Assembly: GCA_003233615.1 (NCBI GenBank)
Contig: QIMB01000062.1
Coordinates: forward strand, 1-12,887
Source: Nitrospirota bacterium
GTDB taxonomy: Bacteria; Nitrospirota; Nitrospiria; Nitrospirales; UBA8639
Length of the DNA: 12,887 nucleotides
Direction: 5' to 3'
The notes below the pieces were generated by a model. That model did not search any database. It saw nothing but the letters and a program-made list of their open reading frames with translations, and was not told the DNA's origin. This document shows positions 1 through 6,499 of this stretch, piece by piece. The translations under genes were made by a program, and so were the position numbers. Numbering within the stretch: the stretch's first letter is position 1; the number at the start of each line of letters is the position of its first letter.

Positions 1-246
1 GCGCTCATGAATAATTCGCCCTTTGGATTGCAAGCTGGCATTTTCACCAAAAATATCGATGCCATGTATCAAGTCTATGCCAGCCTGGAAGTCGGGGCTG
101 TCTTGGTGAATGAAATTCCCACCTTTCGTGCTGACCATATGCCCTATGGAGGGATTAAGAACTCAGGTCTAGGCCGTGAAGGCGTGCGATATGCTATCCA
201 AGATTTCACCGAACCCAAGTTGCTGATTGTCAAATCTCCATCCTGA
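1..246 (+). CDS. Aldehyde dehydrogenase family protein, C-terminal fragment (5' end outside window)
   Basis: NAD(P)-dependent aldehyde dehydrogenases oxidise aldehydes to acids. Only about the last 81 codons are present, and the frame is open from base 1, so the ATG at 7 is internal rather than a start. The fragment shows the family's C-terminal pattern: NNSPFGLQAGIFT, then a segment with NEIPTFRADHMPYGG, then the near-terminal SGLGREGVRYAI and TEPKLL. This tail resembles the lactaldehyde/non-phosphorylating glyceraldehyde-3-phosphate dehydrogenase branch, but the catalytic Cys and Glu lie upstream, so the substrate cannot be told. A terminator-like hairpin follows at 335-363, which separates it from the arginine decarboxylase gene. 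Confidence 0.9.
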   Translation, partial: ALMNNSPFGLQAGIFTKNIDAMYQVYASLEVGAVLVNEIPTFRADHMPYGGIKNSGLGREGVRYAIQDFTEPKLLIVKSPS

Positions 247-334
247 TGTGTTCCATGGCTCAGAGTCCATGTTATTTTGTCTTGCACCTTTCCTCCCACT
301 CTTGTTAAAAATGGGCTTCGAATGCGGAGAAGCC

Positions 335-363
335 AAGGATGATTCACTTTGAATCATCTTTTT
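335..363 (+). terminator. Probable intrinsic terminator after the aldehyde dehydrogenase gene
   Basis: GATGATTC (338-345) pairs perfectly with GAATCATC (351-358) across a 5-base loop. The stem extends outward through a G-T wobble and two A-T pairs to 335, and a run of five T follows at 359-363. A second small hairpin, GGCTTC/GAAGCC (314-319/329-334), lies just upstream. The stem is AT-rich, so strength is uncertain, but its position 90 bases after the stop codon fits a terminator. Confidence 0.6.
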
Positions 364-402
364 AGCCACCTCCTGACACCCGCACTACTTACGACGTAAC
401 AA

Positions 403-407
403 AGGAG
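403..407 (+). promoter_or_regulatory. Ribosome binding site of the arginine decarboxylase gene
   Basis: AGGAG lies 5 bases upstream of the ATG at 413 and supports that start. Confidence 0.7.
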
Positions 408-412
408 TCACG

Positions 413-1003
413 ATGGTCCCAACACAGATGTTTCTCACCAAGGGTGTAGGCATCCACAAAGAAAAACTCACCTCTTTTGAAGAAGCGTTGCGGAGTGCGG
501 GTATTGCCTACTGTAATTTGGTGAGCGTGTCGTCTATCCTCCCGCCTGACTGCAAAATTATTCCACGTAAACGAGGAGAAAAACTGCTCAATCCTGGAGA
601 AATCACCTTTTGCGTCATGGCGCGAACTGATACGAATGAACGTAATCGGCTGATTTCCTCTTCCGTTGGTGTTGCCGTTCCTTCTGGCCGAAAATATAAC
701 TATGGCTATTTATCAGAACATCATGCGTACGGAGAAACAGACGAAGAAGCGGGAGAATATACGGAAGACTTAGCTGCGCAGATGTTGGCCACAACTCTCG
801 GTATTAAATTCGATCCCAATGTGGCGTGGAAAGAGCGAGAGCAAGTATTCAAAATGGGCAAGGATATCGTTCGGACACAAAACATCACACAATCAGCCAT
901 TGGCAAACCTAATCTCTGGACTACAGTGGTGGCATGTGCCGTGTTTATTCCATTAGAAAATATTCCTCCCGAAAAAAACTCTCGCGCTGGCAAGACAAAA
1001 TAA
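413..1003 (+). CDS. Pyruvoyl-dependent arginine decarboxylase (PvlArgDC)
   Basis: The predicted enzyme converts arginine to agmatine and CO2, a first step toward putrescine and other polyamines. The 196-residue proenzyme should self-cleave between two serines to make a beta chain and a pyruvoyl-capped alpha chain. The cleavage region is clear: N35-LVSV-S40-S41-I42, matching the family's Asn/Ser-Ser-Ile arrangement. Cleavage would fall between S40 and S41, with S41 becoming the pyruvoyl group. The stretch GYLSEHHAYGE (98-108) contains a likely counterpart of the catalytic Glu (E102, assigned by eye). The C-terminal part, ending KPNLWTTVVACAVFIP, is also typical. The protein is somewhat longer than short archaeal members. 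It stands alone, with no agmatinase or agmatine deiminase gene in the window, and is convergent with xth. Confidence 0.9.
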   Translation: MVPTQMFLTKGVGIHKEKLTSFEEALRSAGIAYCNLVSVSSILPPDCKIIPRKRGEKLLNPGEITFCVMARTDTNERNRLISSSVGVAVPSGRKYNYGYLSEHHAYGETDEEAGEYTEDLAAQMLATTLGIKFDPNVAWKEREQVFKMGKDIVRTQNITQSAIGKPNLWTTVVACAVFIPLENIPPEKNSRAGKTK

Positions 1004-1098
1004 TGTTTTCCCCAGACTGTTGCGTACATTGCTTTCATCCTCACCCCTGATTCTCAGATGGAGCCAGAATACGGCAAGGGACATGCTTACGGTGTTGC

Positions 1099-1875
1099 CT
1101 AGACGGAAAAATCTGCCCAGAGTATCGTATGGTCAGACGGCTGTTCTGCTTTGCGCGCGTTCAGGTCTACTTTGATCGTGCGGGAATATGGCAAGAGAGA
1201 TGGCGTGACCATCATGTGATCAATGCGCCACCCACGATTCGCTTCTAACGCATCTGGACGACGATAATCCCAAAATGTGAATTGCTGCCGACGCGGGTAA
1301 TGATGCCGGAATACATCCACAAACCCCCAGGACACGGTATCCTCATACGCCTGCCGGGCATCTTCATGAAAACACACATGCTTGAGATGTTTTTCGGGAT
1401 GATGTACATCCACGGATTCCGGCGCCACATTCATGTCCCCACACCAAATCGCCGGCTTTTTTGCTGAAAGATTTCGAGAAAAATATCGCTTCAAACGCTG
1501 AAACCATTCAAGCTTATAGGTATATTTAGGAGAATCAAGAGCAAACCCTTGAGGAATGTAGGTGTTGATAACTGGAATGCCTTGGATAACCACTCGTACC
1601 AAGCGTGTGGGATCGTCCGGAGATTCTCCATCCTGAAACCCGAAAGAAACCTCTTCCGGCTCAACTCGACTCAAGATGGCCACCCCGTTGTAAGACTTTT
1701 GTCCACAATAATTAATGACGTAGGGCACATCGGCAAACGCCTCAAGCGGAAAATCTTGATCTTGAACTTTGGTCTCCTGAAGACACATGACATCTGGCTT
1801 ATGACGACGGAGCCAGGGCAGCACAATATCAAGCCGTTTTCGAAGAGAGTTGACGTTATAGGTCGCAATTTTCAT
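1099..1875 (-). CDS. xth: Exodeoxyribonuclease III (AP endonuclease, Xth family)
   Basis: This DNA repair enzyme cuts at abasic sites and degrades duplex DNA from 3' ends. The 258-residue product has the whole Mg2+-dependent exonuclease/endonuclease/phosphatase active site: N7 (KIATYNVNS), E34 (CLQETK), Y106 (INTYIPQG), D147 and N149 (WCGDMNV), D219 (GWRIDH) and the final D248-H249 (QPSDHT). Length matches E. coli Xth (about 268). I chose the ATG at 1875 because MKIATYN is the usual family start and a GGAG lies 11 bases upstream. A GTG at 1887, in frame, would add four residues but overlaps that GGAG. The gene is divergent from the gene at 2101, across a repeat-rich spacer. Confidence 0.95.
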   Translation of the reverse strand: MKIATYNVNSLRKRLDIVLPWLRRHKPDVMCLQETKVQDQDFPLEAFADVPYVINYCGQKSYNGVAILSRVEPEEVSFGFQDGESPDDPTRLVRVVIQGIPVINTYIPQGFALDSPKYTYKLEWFQRLKRYFSRNLSAKKPAIWCGDMNVAPESVDVHHPEKHLKHVCFHEDARQAYEDTVSWGFVDVFRHHYPRRQQFTFWDYRRPDALEANRGWRIDHMMVTPSLLPYSRTIKVDLNARKAEQPSDHTILWADFSV

Positions 1876-1900
1876 TGATGTAGGCACTCCAGAAGAAGTA

Positions 1901-1948
1901 GTGAGAAGTAAAAAGTGAGAAGCACGGGAAAGAGTGCTTGCTCCTCAC
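1901..1948. repeat. Short-word palindrome, copy A (GTGAGAAG words)
   Basis: GTGAGAAGTA (1901-1910) is partly repeated as GTGAGAAG (1915-1922). AAGCAC (1920-1925) pairs with GTGCTT (1934-1939) over an 8-base loop, and GTGAG (1915-1919) pairs with CTCAC (1944-1948) around a small bulge. The words resemble those in the spacers at 6051, 6827, 7823 and 12456. This copy lies between divergent genes, so terminating a gene's transcript is not an obvious role. Confidence 0.55.
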
Positions 1949-1950
1949 CT

Positions 1951-2025
1951 TGTCATTCTGAGAGGAACGAAGAATCTGGGTCCATCACAAGCTCAGCCAG
2001 ATCCTTCGCGTTGCTCAGCATGACA
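1951..2025. repeat. Imperfect 29-base inverted repeat of the TGTCATTCTGAG type
   Basis: The left arm, 1951-1979, begins TGTCATTCTGAG and ends GAATCTGG. The right arm, 1997-2025, is its reverse complement at 22 of 29 positions by hand count, with mismatches clustered in the middle. The loop is 17 bases. From memory, palindromes beginning TGTCATTCTGAG and containing CGAAGAATCT are dispersed repeats in many environmental bacteria. It sits in the xth divergent spacer and has no coding content. Confidence 0.65.
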
Positions 2026-2100
2026 ATTCAGAATGAGGAAGCTGTAAGGCTAACCATAGATTTTGTATGATCCCTTTTCAATTCTTTTTATATTTAGCGT

Positions 2101-2721
2101 ATGAACATAAACAATTCCTTAACAGCTGATGAATGGCATGTTTTTGGCGACGATGATTTTTTTCGAAAAAAAGCTGTCATTTCGGTAAAGCTTAAACGCA
2201 CTTTGGAGAAACTCCATCTGGCATTACAACCAGAATTGGCTAATCACCCACTCCTTGCGCCAGATGGGTTTGATCCTGAAGCGGTCCAATTCGTCAAAGG
2301 CGAACACCTTGAAGATTGTCCCTACCAATATTTGGATTTTCCACGATATTACACCAGGCAAGACAAACTAGCGTTTCGCTCGCTCTGTTGGTGGGGACAT
2401 CATCTCGCATTCGCCCTGATCGTGGAAGGTCCTCTCGTCAAACATTATCGCCTCAATTTGTTTAACCACTTCGCAGAAGTCGCTGATCGCCAGCTTAGTG
2501 TATGCCTCAGTTCATCGTTATGGGAATGGAAAGCCGGCCCAGGATTCACGCTAGACATCACCCATACCCGTCGCTCAGAGATCGCTGCGACGTTGGACCG
2601 ACGAACAGCTTTCAAGATTGCGCGTTTCATCCCTATCCACACTCTGGAATATAACGAAGACGACATCATTAATGCAGGAGTATCTACTTTTCAATCCATT
2701 CTTCCAATTATCACACCCTGA
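2101..2721 (+). CDS. Conserved-looking protein of unknown function, 206 aa
   Basis: I do not recognise this family. The product has no signal peptide or clear membrane helix. Features visible are an acidic/aromatic N-terminus (DEWHVFGDDDFF, 10-21) and a central aromatic/His-rich block. That block holds GEHLEDCPYQYLDFPRYY (67-84), RSLCWWGHHLAFAL (93-106) and RLNLFNHF (117-124), followed by SLWEWKAGPGF (139-149). Density of Trp, His and Tyr in this central block suggests a structured domain, possibly binding a ligand or metal, but this is speculation. No Shine-Dalgarno sequence is evident before the ATG at 2101; the upstream bases are AT-rich. The ORF is uninterrupted with ordinary codon use, and its end is 26 bases from the convergent DUF2726 gene. 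Confidence 0.75.
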   Translation: MNINNSLTADEWHVFGDDDFFRKKAVISVKLKRTLEKLHLALQPELANHPLLAPDGFDPEAVQFVKGEHLEDCPYQYLDFPRYYTRQDKLAFRSLCWWGHHLAFALIVEGPLVKHYRLNLFNHFAEVADRQLSVCLSSSLWEWKAGPGFTLDITHTRRSEIAATLDRRTAFKIARFIPIHTLEYNEDDIINAGVSTFQSILPIITP

Positions 2722-2747
2722 TTTTTTCACCCGAATCACGCTGCGTT

Positions 2748-3275
2748 TTACTCATCTTCGGCTAATCCCAAAAGTTTCGTCACATGCTCAACCGAATAGG
2801 TCTGGTTGAGCTGCAGCACAACCTCAGTAATCCCAGCAGCCTTTAAAACAGTGGCAACAATGTGACTACGCTTCCCTGGCTGTAGTCTTTCTTGTTCATC
2901 CTTTTGAAAATTCACCACAGTCACAGTCTGAAGGGTGCCAGGATGGACCAACACCACATCCAAGCGAACCGACTGAATTGTTCGCATGAGAGCTCTACGT
3001 GCCTCTTCATCCTTATCCGCCACAGAAACGACCTGTAATATCGGCAGCTTGACCAAAACCAAAAAATAATCTTGAGCCGCCAATCTAATCAGGTTGAATA
3101 ACGAAGCTTCTTCAGGCGTCATGAGCGGCCTAGAGGAAACCTTACTTTCATCCGCATCCGACGTATCTGGATCTGCATCTTTAGATAACGGGCGACGCCA
3201 CACCCATTGCAGCACAAACACAACCACGAGAAGGAACACAGCTAAGAAAACAAAGGACAATCCGTTTTGTGGCAT
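2748..3275 (-). CDS. Membrane-anchored DUF2726 domain protein
   Basis: The 175-residue product starts with one hydrophobic helix (about residues 5-24) followed by WRRP, giving an N-terminal membrane anchor. A charged linker rich in Asp and Ser comes next. A DUF2726-type domain follows (about 50-170), opening with PLMTPEEASLFNLI and containing VRLDVVLV and LKAAGITEVVLQL. In usual members the strand after VDFVL carries a Glu-Asp-rich stretch (IELDD-like); here it reads TVVNFQKDEQ, so the acidic positions are mostly lost. The biochemical role of the family is unknown. I chose the ATG at 3275. A GTG at 3287 in frame would add four residues, and neither has a strong ribosome binding site. It is last in the minus cluster behind anmK. 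Confidence 0.8.
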   Translation of the reverse strand: MPQNGLSFVFLAVFLLVVVFVLQWVWRRPLSKDADPDTSDADESKVSSRPLMTPEEASLFNLIRLAAQDYFLVLVKLPILQVVSVADKDEEARRALMRTIQSVRLDVVLVHPGTLQTVTVVNFQKDEQERLQPGKRSHIVATVLKAAGITEVVLQLNQTYSVEHVTKLLGLAEDE

Positions 3276-3309
3276 CAGACCATCCACTTCATTGTCATAG
3301 AGAACACAG

Positions 3310-3507
3310 TCACACGCCCCATTTTTTTGAAAACCCAGAAGTGCCAGGCGTCACGGATCCTAAAATCACGGGATGTCTGGCCCCAGTGACACGAGGGACA
3401 TTCGCACACATCCCGTGCACCGTTTGATAGGCCAACACCGCAAAAGCTTGGGCTTCGAAAGCTTGGCTGGATGATCCGCAATCATCCAGTTCAAGAGTTC
3501 TGCCCAA
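3310..3507 (-). pseudogene. anmK: Displaced C-terminal segment of anmK
   Basis: In the minus frame one base offset from the anmK ORF, this stretch encodes LDDCGSSSQAFEAQAFAVLA, then YQTVHG, then a tail ending VTGARHPVILGSVTPG. That is the normal end of AnmK, including the EA-x-AFA helix near the active site. Only 26 bases lie between the VRN codon (3516-3518) and the Leu codon of LDDCG (3487-3489). That is about 28 bases fewer than expected from my memory of E. coli AnmK. So either a small deletion of about 28 bases or a single missing base would explain the shift. The segment has no start of its own. Confidence 0.8.
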
Positions 3508-4457
3508 AGACGGGCATTGCGAACCCCACCACCGCCAAACACAACATCACCCGGCACCTTTTTGAACCAGTGTTGAGCGTCTCTCATGGTATGGGCAATA
3601 AACTGGCAACTCGTAGCCAAGAGGTCATTGAGGGAGAGATGACGCCGTCGAGATTGCATCAACACCTTGTGCGCATAGGATTCCCCAAAGAGTTCACGCC
3701 CGGTAGACTTGGGGGGCGTTTGATGCAAATAGGGATGAGCCAACAACCATCGCAGCATGCCCGAATGTACCTGACCGCGTTGAGCCAATCGCCCTCCGCG
3801 ATCAATCGTCGTTCGACCCTGCGTCTCCATCGTCACCAAGGCATCTAAGAGCATATTGCACGGCCCCGTATCAAACGCCTGCACAGAGGCTAACCGTTCC
3901 CCTCGAGGAATCATCGTCACATTGGCAATGCCTCCGAGATTGACGACCCACCGCATCGCGGTCTTTTCGCGAAACATCAAAAAATGGATGTAAGGCGCCA
4001 ACGGCGCTCCTTCGCCACCTGCAGCCATATCCCGTGAACGAAAATCTGAAACCGTTGTGATACCCGTGCGTTCGGCAATCACAGCCGGGTTACCAATCTG
4101 AAGCGTTGACCGAATGGTGCCCACGCCTCGTTCAACTATAGGCTCCGGAAGATGATGAACAGTTTGACCATGCGAGCCAATCAATTTCACCTGTTTGGGG
4201 CGCACTCCGCTGCGAATGATTGCCATGTGAACCGTCTTGGCAAAGACCTCCCCAAGCAACGTGTTGAGATGACAGACTTCTGCCACCGTTCCACGTTCAG
4301 CCACATGCAAGATACGTTGCTGCAATTGAGGAGAGTACGAACGGCCATAGTGTCCAAGCAGCTTAATGGCCAACCGATGGCCTGTGCCACGAATATCCAC
4401 AATGGCAGCATCAACCCCATCAGCCGACGTTCCAGACATGAGACCAACCACAATCAT
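3366..4457 (-). CDS. anmK: Anhydro-N-acetylmuramic acid kinase, C-terminus frameshifted
   Basis: AnmK hydrolyses and phosphorylates 1,6-anhydro-MurNAc to MurNAc-6-phosphate in cell-wall recycling. Family motifs are clear: the N-terminal GLMSGTSADGVDAA, then GSHGQTVHH, QIGNPAVIAERTG, SDFRSRDMAAGGEGAPLAP with the likely catalytic Asp in SRDMAAGG, NLGGIANVT, FDTGPCNMLLDA, and FGGGGVRNARLW near 3510-3530. After VRN the reading frame changes. From about 3507 the family C-terminus continues in a different minus-strand frame (see 3310-3507), so the last roughly 50 residues of this ORF are out-of-frame. The ATG at 4457 has AGGA 8 bases upstream and is preferred; an ATG at 4466 in frame is the alternative. 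A functional product is doubtful unless the shift is a sequencing error. Confidence 0.85.
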   Translation of the reverse strand: MIVVGLMSGTSADGVDAAIVDIRGTGHRLAIKLLGHYGRSYSPQLQQRILHVAERGTVAEVCHLNTLLGEVFAKTVHMAIIRSGVRPKQVKLIGSHGQTVHHLPEPIVERGVGTIRSTLQIGNPAVIAERTGITTVSDFRSRDMAAGGEGAPLAPYIHFLMFREKTAMRWVVNLGGIANVTMIPRGERLASVQAFDTGPCNMLLDALVTMETQGRTTIDRGGRLAQRGQVHSGMLRWLLAHPYLHQTPPKSTGRELFGESYAHKVLMQSRRRHLSLNDLLATSCQFIAHTMRDAQHWFKKVPGDVVFGGGGVRNARLWAELLNWMIADHPAKLSKPKLLRCWPIKRCTGCVRMSLVSLGPDIP

Positions 4458-4522
4458 CGATGACATCCTGTCAGCATGAACATAGTGGTAGGATTACGAC
4501 ATACAGGAAAGAATCGCGATAT

Positions 4523-4936
4523 TCACGATAGAGGAGGCTGCCTTTGGCGGTCCCACACCATACCAGTCTGTTCCTTGTCCGAAAATCCGAGTGCAGCATA
4601 AAAGCCTTGATAGCGCCTGGTACACAGCCAAAACAACTCGACCTGGGTCAACGACACATGCGTGAGAATCCGCTGAACCAGGCCTTTCCCAATATCTTGG
4701 TCTTGATAACTCACATCGACAATGACATCCCAAATCGACGCCCGATAGACATAATCCGTCAGGACCCGACCAAACCCCACCAATGTGATTCCATCCCACG
4801 CAGAAATTGCCACATCAGTTTCTGCTAACATCCGCTGGATGTCTTTCAAGCTACGGCCCCGTGCCCAATCGGCTTGCTCAAATAAGGCCAGAAGATGTTG
4901 GGAATCAAAATCGTGAGAATCGGAAAAACTGATCAT
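4523..4936 (-). CDS. GNAT family N-acetyltransferase
   Basis: The predicted enzyme moves an acetyl group from acetyl-CoA to an amine; the substrate is unknown. With the ATG at 4936 the product is 137 residues. It shows the GNAT core: VGFGRVLTD (53-61), IWDVIVDVSYQDQDIGKGLV (68-87) carrying the acetyl-CoA-binding Q-D-x-G-K-G loop, and FYAALGF (112-118) as the C-terminal motif. The ADWARGRSL segment and overall length resemble the small GNATs of cyanobacteria and plastids (NSI-like), by memory. An ATG at 4996 would add 20 residues that do not look like the family; neither start has a good ribosome binding site. It is the first gene of the minus cluster, 65 bases before anmK. Confidence 0.85.
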   Translation of the reverse strand: MISFSDSHDFDSQHLLALFEQADWARGRSLKDIQRMLAETDVAISAWDGITLVGFGRVLTDYVYRASIWDVIVDVSYQDQDIGKGLVQRILTHVSLTQVELFWLCTRRYQGFYAALGFSDKEQTGMVWDRQRQPPLS

Positions 4937-5022
4937 GCGTTGGCAGATTGTGGCAAGATATATTACACTAAGTCCACTATTAATCTCATCACGCATGTCA
5001 TCGAATCATCCGTGATTGCATT

Positions 5023-5026
5023 GGAG
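5023..5026 (+). promoter_or_regulatory. Ribosome binding site of the zinc-ribbon gene
   Basis: GGAG lies 8 bases before the ATG at 5035. It is the main support for translation of this very short gene. Confidence 0.6.
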
Positions 5027-5034
5027 CTGTTTCT

Positions 5035-5214
5035 ATGTCGATGCTGGTTCGCAAATGTCCCAAATGTAGCAAGTTGTTTTGGAAAAAAGAACACGAAATT
5101 GAATATGCCGATGAGAATACCTTGAAAGTCGTCTGCAATCACTGCCAACAAGTATTGCGAATTCCGCTCATCACCCAAGGGGCCAACGCCGGTGCTCCCA
5201 AAATGGGACATTAG
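5035..5214 (+). CDS. Small zinc-ribbon protein, 59 aa
   Basis: This short gene reads MSMLVRKCPKC and so on, with two cysteine pairs, C8-P-K-C11 and C34-N-H-C37. The spacing of 22 residues between pairs is typical of a single zinc ribbon. Between the pairs are aromatic and charged residues (LFWKKEHEIEY), and a tail of about 20 residues without obvious structure ends KMGH. A GGAG ribosome binding site lies 8 bases upstream. A second ATG at 5041 is possible. It is divergent from the acetyltransferase gene. Function is unknown; small proteins of this kind often bind nucleic acid or another protein, which is only an inference here. Confidence 0.75.
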   Translation: MSMLVRKCPKCSKLFWKKEHEIEYADENTLKVVCNHCQQVLRIPLITQGANAGAPKMGH

Positions 5215-5322
5215 CTACTACAGTAGATGTATCCTCAACCCCTCTGACTTACTCATCCTTCTTCTCCAATTCGCACTATGGTCGATCTCCCTTTTTCTTT
5301 CCCGCGATAACGTTCAAATCGT

Positions 5323-6042
5323 ATGCGACATGAACACTGGGCTGGCTTAGATGTGTGCATAACGGGTGGCCTGGATCGCGAAGGAAGCGGCGAAGGCCCG
5401 CTAGTTGTGCTCTTACATGGCTTCGGAGCACCAGGAAACGATTTAGTGGCTTTATGGCGCTATCTCAACGTCCCAGATGAAGTCCGGTTCCTCTTTCCTG
5501 TCGCACCGATGCAACTGGATATGGGCTTTGGAGACGCCAGAGCCTGGTGGATGCTGGATATGGAACGCATCACGCAAGCCCGAGCCCAAGGGCAATGGGA
5601 TGCATTGTCTCAAGAAATTCCTCGTGGAATTGCCCCTGCTCGTACACAAATCCTCGACATGCTCTCTCAGGCCACAGAATCGCTAGCGGTCCCTTCTCAG
5701 TCACTCGTGTTGGGCGGGTTTTCTCAAGGTGCCATGCTCTCAACTGACGTCGTGTTACATTCTGACATTCCCTTCGCAGGCTTAGCATTGCTTTCAAGCA
5801 CCCTCATCGCCAAACAGGAATGGCTTGCTCGCTTCCCCAACCGCAAAGACCTCCCTGTGTTTCAAAGCCATGGAATAAACGACCCCATTCTGGCCTTTTC
5901 CATGGCCCAACAGCTTCGAGATCACATTCAAACAGCCGGGTTACCTGTCCGTTGGGTCGAATTCCATGGTGGCCATGAAATTCCCATTCAGGTTTTGGAA
6001 GCCCTCGGGGGCTTCCTCCAGAACGTGCTGTTCCGTGAATGA
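5323..6042 (+). CDS. Alpha/beta hydrolase, phospholipase/carboxylesterase family
   Basis: A cytoplasmic serine esterase of 239 residues. The N-terminal LVVLLHGFGAPGND (27-40) gives the HGFG oxyanion motif. The nucleophile is S134 in GGFSQGAM, the acid is D187 in SHGINDPIL, and the base is H218 in HGGHEIP, so the triad is complete and in family order and spacing. The sequence is closest to the YpfH/carboxylesterase type that cleaves short acyl esters; the physiological substrate is unknown. There is no signal peptide. No clear Shine-Dalgarno sequence precedes the ATG at 5323. The 108-base spacer before it shows no convincing structure, and a palindromic repeat follows the stop. Confidence 0.9.
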   Translation: MRHEHWAGLDVCITGGLDREGSGEGPLVVLLHGFGAPGNDLVALWRYLNVPDEVRFLFPVAPMQLDMGFGDARAWWMLDMERITQARAQGQWDALSQEIPRGIAPARTQILDMLSQATESLAVPSQSLVLGGFSQGAMLSTDVVLHSDIPFAGLALLSSTLIAKQEWLARFPNRKDLPVFQSHGINDPILAFSMAQQLRDHIQTAGLPVRWVEFHGGHEIPIQVLEALGGFLQNVLFRE

Positions 6043-6050
6043 ACGTCAAA

Positions 6051-6122
6051 AGTAAGGAATAAATAGTAAGGAGCAAGCAGTCAAGAATTAAAACGAGGAA
6101 TTTTTCCCTACTTTCTCCTTAC
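6051..6122. repeat. Short-word palindrome, copy B (GTAAGGAG)
   Basis: AGTAAGGA occurs twice on the left (6051-6058 and 6065-6072). GTAAGGAG (6066-6073) is the exact reverse complement of CTCCTTAC (6115-6122). It lies between the hydrolase and bolA genes, both on the plus strand, and belongs to the same word family as the elements at 1901, 6827, 7823 and 12456. Confidence 0.6.
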
Positions 6123-6241
6123 ATCTCCACCTCATCTCTTACCCCTTTTTATCCCAAATCCACATTGCGCAGAAAATTCTGTCTCCTGTATAGTGTTGGA
6201 TTGATGTCTCAACATTTTTGCACCATGGTAGAATAATTCCA

Positions 6242-6493
6242 ATGATGACATTTGAAGCACTCAGCACCCAATTGCAAGAAGCCTTAGGCGAGGCCGAAGT
6301 CTCAGTTCTTGATCGAACTGGCACTATGGACCACTTCACCGTCAAAGTGATTTCGGACGCCTTCGAAGGAAAGAATTTATTAGATCGACATCGAATGATT
6401 TATCAAGCCCTCGACGCACCGATGAAGGATGGACGCATTCATGCTTTAGAAATCCAAGCCAAAACCCGCAATGAAGCCCAAGAAGGAGGATAA
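6242..6493 (+). CDS. bolA: BolA/IbaG family protein
   Basis: BolA-type proteins bind monothiol glutaredoxins through a shared [2Fe-2S] cluster and take part in iron-sulfur trafficking or iron sensing. The 83-residue product has the domain in full: H31 after GTMD, FTVKVISDAFEGKNLLDRHR (32-51) with the R49-H50-R51 signature, and GRIHALEIQAKT (64-75) at the end. The wording is closer to the IbaG/YrbA branch than to BolA proper. I chose ATG at 6242; a TTG at 6218 would add eight unlikely residues, and ATG at 6245 is equally possible. Only 6 bases separate it from the monothiol glutaredoxin gene, whose ribosome binding site lies within its last codons, so the two are probably cotranscribed and work together. 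Confidence 0.92.
   Translation: MMTFEALSTQLQEALGEAEVSVLDRTGTMDHFTVKVISDAFEGKNLLDRHRMIYQALDAPMKDGRIHALEIQAKTRNEAQEGG
6484..6490 (+). promoter_or_regulatory. Strong ribosome binding site of grxD inside the end of bolA
   Basis: AGGAGGA lies 9 bases before the ATG at 6500 and within the codons for the final Glu-Gly-Gly of bolA, which suggests coupled expression. Confidence 0.7.
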
Positions 6494-6499
6494 CCTGTT

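Noticed and set aside
282..310. TTGCAC then 17 bases then TTAAAA as a promoter for the arginine decarboxylase gene
   Set aside because: The -10 match is poor, and the terminator-like hairpin at 335-363 would lie downstream of it.
1549..1878. 109-codon plus-strand open frame opposite xth
   Set aside because: It lies antisense to a complete exodeoxyribonuclease III with all catalytic residues.
3270..3290. TGATG overlap suggesting translational coupling into the DUF2726 gene
   Set aside because: The TGA belongs to a third minus-strand frame that does not encode AnmK; the displaced AnmK end stops at 3310, so the overlap looks accidental.
3471..3848. 125-codon plus-strand open frame opposite anmK
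   Set aside because: The opposite strand encodes recognisable AnmK sequence throughout; the plus-strand translation has no family features.
6165..6194. TTGCGC then 18 bases then TATAGT upstream of bolA as a promoter
   Set aside because: Only three of six -35 bases match the consensus, and the organism's promoter preference is unknown; too weak to list.
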